64,000 bases of DNA from Brachionus rotundiformis. Lineage: Eukaryota; Rotifera; Eurotatoria; Ploima; Brachionidae. Of this stretch, positions 58,301-64,000 are shown in pieces; position 1 is the stretch's first letter, and each line of letters starts with the position of its first letter. The stretch lies in NCBI GenBank assembly GCA_016802295.1, contig JAESIW010000200.1:2847257-2911256 (forward strand), in the 5' to 3' direction. The translations under genes were made by a program, and so were the position numbers. The notes under the pieces were generated by a model, which did not search any database, was not told the origin of the DNA, and saw only the letters and a list, made by a program, of their open reading frames with translations.

Positions 58301-61300
58301 CACTAACATTTCCAATTTTATCTTAATATAAATTAGATTTTTGCATCAAAAACACTTTAATTAGAAAAATGGTAAACGTAGATTTTTGTTTATCTTTGAT
58401 CATATTGTTTAGATTTGATAAGTTAAATTGATAGAATAATTTTTCCCATAACATGTAACTTCTTAGGAACTTTCATCTTTAATTATATTTTATACCAGTT
58501 TATATCAAGAGAAAAAAAATGTTTATTTAGCATAAACAAAACCTGATTTCTAGCAGGCCGAATATTGATGATATTAGACCATTATGCTTTTGGATTTTTC
58601 AGCATTAAATATTTTAAGTAATATCAAATATCTATTTAATTTAATAATTTTTTATCTAAGGCTAAAAAAAGCATTCAGTACGCAATGATACCTTTAAAAA
58701 TTTGATCCATAAGAGATATTAATTTTTCAAATTGTTTTAATCATTATCATAAAATTTATAGTTTAAAAATTTTCTAAAATAATTAACATTAAAATCAATA
58801 AAAAAAAATCATTTAAATAAGAGTAAGATGTGAAAGGCGAAAAAATTATTTTCAAAACGTATCTAATCGATCGGAAAATGTACTTTGAATAAATGGAGCA
58901 TTTATCATGGGAAATGAATTCATCTCACCTGTTCAATGTCGACATTTAAGCTCAGATCTATTCAGCATTTAATTTATAAAAAAATCTAAACCTTAACCGC
59001 ACCATTCATTAATTCTTAAAAGAAAATTTTAATTTAAAAATATGTTCAAAATGAAAAGTATTTAATGAAAATAGAAAAGGAAAAATTCAAATGTCATGCG
59101 ATTTATTTTGAGTTTTGGGCATTAAAATCATGATTTTGTAAGGATGATTTGCTGCAAATAATATGTACTTAATTATCCAAGTAAAAGACATGGCTTTGTT
59201 TAAGGTTGCATGCTACTGGAAGCCAAGTTTTAGACTATAATTAATTTAAGGCAAATTGTGCATTGTTCTTCTTATCTGAATTGTATTTTTTAATTAATTT
59301 CGATTAGTTACAAAAATAAGCTTATAATTAGGGGTTTTGGGCAACCAAGGGGGACTTTATTTTTGAATTTTATTAAAAACATCAATCACTAGATTAGCTT
59401 TTAAATAAATTATCTTCGAACGTCGCAGTATTAACTTACAAAATTCTTAACTCATAGGTATTTATTCTAGTCTGATTCATTTTCTTATTATTAAAGCAAG
59501 AAATTATTATTCAAAATAAAACTTAAAAAATAAACTGACTTGTTTAATTAAATATTTTTCAAGAGCCGACTGGAAATTTCCTGTCAATTCATATTTTTTT
59601 TCAATTAATTTAAATTATATGTTCATGAAGACCAGTTTAAGATACCGAAATTTTTAGTTGGATTTTGCCAATTATGAGCTTTTTTTGTTGAGAGCAATAG
59701 TAATTGACTCTTGAATAGTCTATTGCTTTTATTATAAAGCCCACTTGAAAAATTCGAACAAATATTTCAAGATAAAGCAGTATCCGTTTATGGGACTTAA
59801 TCATGACCCAAGCCTAATAAACTGCTATTTTATAAATAAGATTAAATTAGAAAACAAATATTTCATATCAATAAATGTGAAATATGCCAGAAGTGTATCT
59901 TAAAATTTCTTTTTTTTGAGAAATTTTCATTATAATTTTGTCTCTTCCTTAGCCTATTTTATAATTTGATATTTGTTTATTATGAAATTGCGTATTACGA
60001 TATCAGATATCGGCTGACAAACTGCATCATCTGATAAATTATTTTTTTATAAATATCCTTAGTTTTTTTTTCTTAAGTTTGACTAACGCTTTATTTGGCA
60101 TATAAACAATTTGAAAATGCTCTCAAACATCATGACAAAACTCTAATAAAGTTTTGTTTAATTTTAATCAGATAAAAAAGCAATTATTATTCAACAACTT
60201 TTGAATAATCATATAAACTAATTTAGATTACTAACACGCTTAGGCTCAAAGCGTTCAGTTTGTTTTTAAGTAGAGAAAATGCTGAAAATGTTCTCATATT
60301 CTATTCGGGTTTCTTTCCCAATATTTTATACATTGGAAATCTTTTAAATTTTTGTGTCGGCTTACTATTATTTTACAACAAATAGTTTTATTAATTTTGT
60401 ATAATTTTTTTTCAAAATTAAAAATAAAACCTTAGTATTTTATTTGTTTTAAAAAACATATTTTGTTTTATTCTAAATAGGTTTTATGCTTTTGAATTCT
60501 AAATTCCGAGACTGGTGAGTTTGATGATTTATTGATTCTAGTTGGTTCTAATTAGCAAGTACCGCTATGACACTAATCTTTCTAATAAAAAATATTTCAG
60601 TTTAGTAGGCTATTGCTACAAAGAATAAAAAATCAATTATTAATATTAGAAAATTTTGGGCCAAAAGTCTGAAATTGATTTATTATGAGTTAAGTCATCA
60701 ACTGATACAATATTCTATGAAATAAATTGAACAAATTCTTTTCTATATAAGACTTTACTATAAAAGATTTGCATTCAAGCTCTAGTGGGTGATTAAATTA
60801 GAGTTTTGAATGATAGCCAATATTAAATTAAATTGTATTGAATAAGAAAAAATATCGATTTGTTTCCATTATAATGTTTTTTGAAATATATCAAAAATTT
60901 TCATAACTAAAATAAACTTTAAATGTTTATTCTTTTTAGTCAAAATATTTATTCGAATTCCGAAGAGTAAATTAAAGTTTGTTATATAAATTTTTTCTTA
61001 ATAATCATTTTTCAGATAACCTTTAGAGATCTATGTGAACTTTAAAGCATGATTGCTCAGTAAAAAAAATTTATAATTCATTTTTTGGAAGCCGATTACC
61101 AGGAGTAGAAAAATTAAAATTTGGTTTTTTTATTTTTTAATTAAAATTCCAACTTGATTAGGCGCAAAGCTGGCTGTCAATTCAATCGATGCCAACTCGA
61201 GCAAATTAAAGCTAATTTACGTCAAATATATTTTAATCAAGATTACGTATTTTAAATTAAATTTAAAAAAAAATCGAGTAAAACTTATCTCGGACCCTTT

Positions 61301-63243
61301 TTCGATTTAAAAAAATTAATAATGAAAAATTATCATAATTTTTTTTCAGCAAGCAAAGATTTAAAAATATATAATGTAAAAAATTATTTTTTTATAAATC
61401 ATCTAAATTAACAAAACGCTTATCAAAATTAAATAATTTCATTTAATTAAATTAGTTTAAGCAAGTATAAAGTTAACCCTATTTTTCGCTCGAGCACATT
61501 AAGGTTTCTAAATAAGATACAGTCTTTATCAAATATTAAGTTGGTTTTCTTTTTAGCTTCGGTCTTAATAGCTTAAGCCCAAAGTCTACATGATTTAAAT
61601 ACCCGCATTTTGCAAAGATCATCTCCCGGCTTGGAGTTCGTTCATCAACACATGTTTGCCTGAACTTGTACAAAGATACCTTAGAGCGCATAAATTATTA
61701 ATTTAATAAAATAAAATAGGGTTTCAAATTTTCTACAATTTTAAGCATTCTAATGGACACAAATTTAACCTGGTCAGTCTTTTTTGTTTATCAAGCTACT
61801 AAAATAAAATATTGACCATAAAATTATTATTATTTTTTATTTAAATTGCACGCAAAATAAGACCAAGCTAGTTCAGCTAAGCTAAAATTACATTTTTTTA
61901 TTTTGTATTTTAATATTATCAAAAGTATTGCGTAATATTAATGTATCATTTAGTTTTATTTCATATCAGAAATTCAATTCTTCCATCAGAAGCAAATAAA
62001 TTATTTTAATTTTGAACAGAAAAACTATTTTTTTGAATTGTTAAGGATTATAATAAATCGATTTTTAGATCTATTTTGGCCTGACCGCTCTGTTTAGCTT
62101 TGTCTAGGTGATCAAGTTGCCATGAAACGTTCTATTATTTGATATTAAACGATGCGTTCCGGGACTTAATGGAATCTTTAATAAAAATGAAAATTGTGTT
62201 CGGAATTATTAATTATGTAATATTTAAGTGCCTTTATAAATGTGAAATTTGTTGAAATAATATTTTTTCTGATTTAAAATCATCATTGAGGTTCATTAGA
62301 GCTATAATTTATTTCAATTGAAAAAATCAAGGCCAAGTTCAATTATTTTTGGATTGATTTTTTTTAAGTGTAAATTAAATTGGTTTTAAAGGACGAATTA
62401 TGGAAAAAATTTGGAAACCAAGAAAAAAACATTTTTTAGGTGTTAATTATCTTTAATCTTAAGGGAGTTTTGATATTTAATGGTCAAAATAAGTATTTAT
62501 TTACAATATCATTAAGCGATGACTTTGATGAGTTTGGAAAGAAAAACGAGACATTTGAGCTAATAAAGACATAGCTCGATATTTTATCATTGAGAGCTAA
62601 ATTTTTTGTCTAGATGAAATTCGATACAGAATTGTTGGGCAACTCACAAGTTGGGATATTCTTCGTTTGGTCATGTAGTGTAATATGAAAAGATGATATG
62701 AAACTTCAGCTTAAATAATCGTTTAATTTTTTTCTTTTTTTTATTAGTATAAATGTTTGAATTTTAGAGAAAATTAAAGCTAAACTAGAAAATATTTAAA
62801 TACGCGAGCATACTTAATCAAGATCAATATAGATAAATTCGGAAATTTCCAAAGATTTGAGTTACACTCGATCGGTAGGTCAAGTGTAAAAAAAGCATTT
62901 TAAATGAGCTAAATAATTCTTTTGAAATGAATTAGTCATAACTAAGTGGATTTAAGGGAAATTTTTCTTTTGTTAAATAAATCAAAAATTGCCTTATTGA
63001 TGGCCAAGGGATTTTTTTTATTATTTGGCCTTAAGTGCTAGTATTTTGTTAGGAAAAAATTTCATTTTTTTATAAATTTTTTCTAGATGGAATTCACTTG
63101 TTGTTTATTTGAGATTGATGAATTTTGAGTTGATTGGCAAGAAATTTAAAAATATCCTTATATCAATATTAACATGATTAGCGTATATTGAAGTTCCAAA
63201 AATTAAAATTCAATATAAATTATTCCTACTCGAATCAATTGTA
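55338..63243. other. long gene-poor region
   Basis: About 7.9 kb of AT-rich sequence without a supportable coding exon. Slightly more complex patches lie at about 56598-56700 (including TATGCTAATGA, POU-like) and 61580-61690 (possible promoter or leader exon). No RNA gene was recognised. Confidence 0.5.
61585..61690 (+). promoter_or_regulatory. possible promoter/leader exon of the TMEM8-like gene
   Basis: TTTAAATA followed after about 30 bp by a higher-complexity segment (CATCTCCCGGCTTGGAGTTCG) and then a GTACAAAG donor-like word. It lies 1.6 kb upstream of the next start codon on the same strand. Composition is the main clue. Confidence 0.2.
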
Positions 63244-63555
63244 ATGTGGCCTTACCGCTATTTTGTTTTTATAACAATTTTTGCTTTAAGTTCGGTCGAA
63301 TCTTTATTTGGTAGGTATTTTATTCAAAAAAAATAAATTATCAACCTTTATTTAAAAATTATAATTAATTTTTATTTTTATTTTAGTCTATTATCAAAAT
63401 TATGAATTTTTTTCCACAATTAAACTAAACGATTACAATGGCTATTATGGAAATGTAAAACTATTAAAGTATTCAATGCCAAACGATGTCTTGTCTGCTA
63501 TATGGCGTCTTCAATTGGTCTCGAGTGAAAAATGTCCCCCTACGGATGTTTATTT
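63244..63555 (+). CDS. TMEM8/PGAP6-like protein, N-terminal part
   Basis: Two exons, 63244-63310 and 63387-63555, with a GTAGGT...TTTTAG intron of 76 bp and a GTAAGT donor at 63556, read in frame for 78 codons; later exons lie beyond the window. Exon 1 encodes a signal peptide (MWPYRYFVFITIFALSSVES). Exon 2 begins VYYQNYEFFSTIKL and contains YNGYYGNVKLLKYSMP and AIWRLQLVSSEKC. This resembles the first extracellular segment of TMEM8/PGAP6 proteins, which has a Y-x-W/Y-Y-GN-x-x-L-x-x-F/Y pattern followed by a Trp and Cys. PGAP6 is a cell-surface GPI-cleaving phospholipase A2 with a seven-pass CREST domain. Only the N-terminus is visible, so the assignment rests on this short block. Confidence 0.6.
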
Positions 63556-63810
63556 GTAAGTGTTTTGCATTTTTAATACTCAAGCTAGTGATTGCTTTGA
63601 TATGAGAGATTTTAAGAGGCTCTTGAACCAAAAACATAGATTAAAAATTTAACCATTAAAATCTAAAGCAAAAAATAGAAGTAAAATAATGTTTAATACA
63701 ATAAAAAATAAGAAATATTTTAGATTTAAATTATAAATGAATTAAAATTCAAATAAAGATGATCTTGGAATACTGAGATCAATATAATTAATTATAAATT
63801 TGATATATTT

Positions 63811-64000
63811 AATAGTAGTAGTAAATAATACTGCGACCCTATTGGGTTAAGCTTCTTCGAAGCTATGGCAGTAAATTAGACTGTTTCTTGAGCCATTTGT
63901 CCAGGTTAATTTTGAAATTAATGATTGATTCGGAATTGACGATGTATGAGGTAGACTATTCCAGACATTAACTACTCGATTTGTTAAAAAATGATATCGT
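63811..64000 (-). mobile_element. 3' end of a CR1/Jockey-type LINE, entering from the right edge
   Basis: On the minus strand from 63999 the frame reads NRVVNVWNSLP, the near-terminal motif typical of CR1/L2/Jockey-type reverse transcriptases. A one-base shift then restores the expected helix INFKINLDKWLKKQSN and stop. The noncoding tail GGGTCGCAG is followed by TTTACTACTACTATTA, a microsatellite-like 3' end as in CR1-type elements. The copy is frameshifted and probably dead. It lies in the second intron of the TMEM8-like gene if that gene continues. Confidence 0.8.

Noticed and set aside
59998..60012. Palindrome CGATATCAGATATCG
   Set aside because: Perfect 7-bp arms but isolated, with nothing nearby to give it a role.
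1..64000. tRNA, rRNA, snRNA (U1, U6) and CRISPR arrays
   Set aside because: I looked for T-loop (GTTCGA) contexts, U6 and U1 core words and regularly spaced repeats by eye and found none convincing; a covariance-model scan would be decisive.

Overview
The window is AT-rich animal DNA. Genes have canonical GT-AG introns, many only about 42-60 bp long, separated by long AT-rich spacers. The gene content (plexin, Src-type kinase, histamine/muscarinic-type receptor, DRP1, FIGNL1, ZCCHC10) is metazoan. The compact introns, extreme AT bias and LINE fragments would suit a small lophotrochozoan such as a monogonont rotifer; this species-level guess is inference only.

Layout. 1-5.2 kb holds no recognisable gene. 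5.2-7.0 kb (-) is a single-exon ankyrin-repeat protein with an X-box-like palindrome upstream. 8.73-9.10 kb is a strikingly symmetrical inverted repeat (two 132-bp arms). 9.66-14.24 kb (+) is FIGNL1, an AAA ATPase with its RAD51-binding FxxA motif. 14.90-16.72 kb (+) is a histamine H1/muscarinic-like GPCR. 17.22-18.42 kb (-) is an unusual fusion of a 3-hydroxyacyl-CoA-dehydrogenase-type Rossmann domain to a C-terminal RING finger. 18.78-19.70 kb (+) is an orphan coiled-coil protein. 19.81-20.99 kb (+) is a divergent protein resembling FANCF. 22.05-25.90 kb (-) is a Src42A/FRK-like tyrosine kinase whose activation loop lacks the usual tyrosine. 28.86-29.55 kb (+) is a five-exon ZCCHC10. 30.96-36.75 kb (+) is DRP1/DNM1L; one of its introns contains a complete antisense gene (33.46-34.53 kb). 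39.90-46.72 kb (-) is a full-length plexin with a furin-like site.

46.7-63.2 kb is gene-poor. It carries one 5'-truncated LINE copy (54.79-55.33 kb) flanked by a perfect 11-bp target-site duplication, a hairpin, and several islands of higher sequence complexity that could be promoters or noncoding exons. At 63.24 kb a secreted or membrane protein gene begins (TMEM8/PGAP6-like, two exons visible). A second LINE 3' end enters from the right edge on the minus strand.

The genes are unrelated housekeeping, signalling and repair genes, not an operon or pathway cluster. FIGNL1 and the FANCF-like gene both point to DNA repair but are separated by other genes. Joint exon models were checked for reading-frame continuity by hand. 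Exon junctions near the 5' end of FIGNL1 are the least certain.
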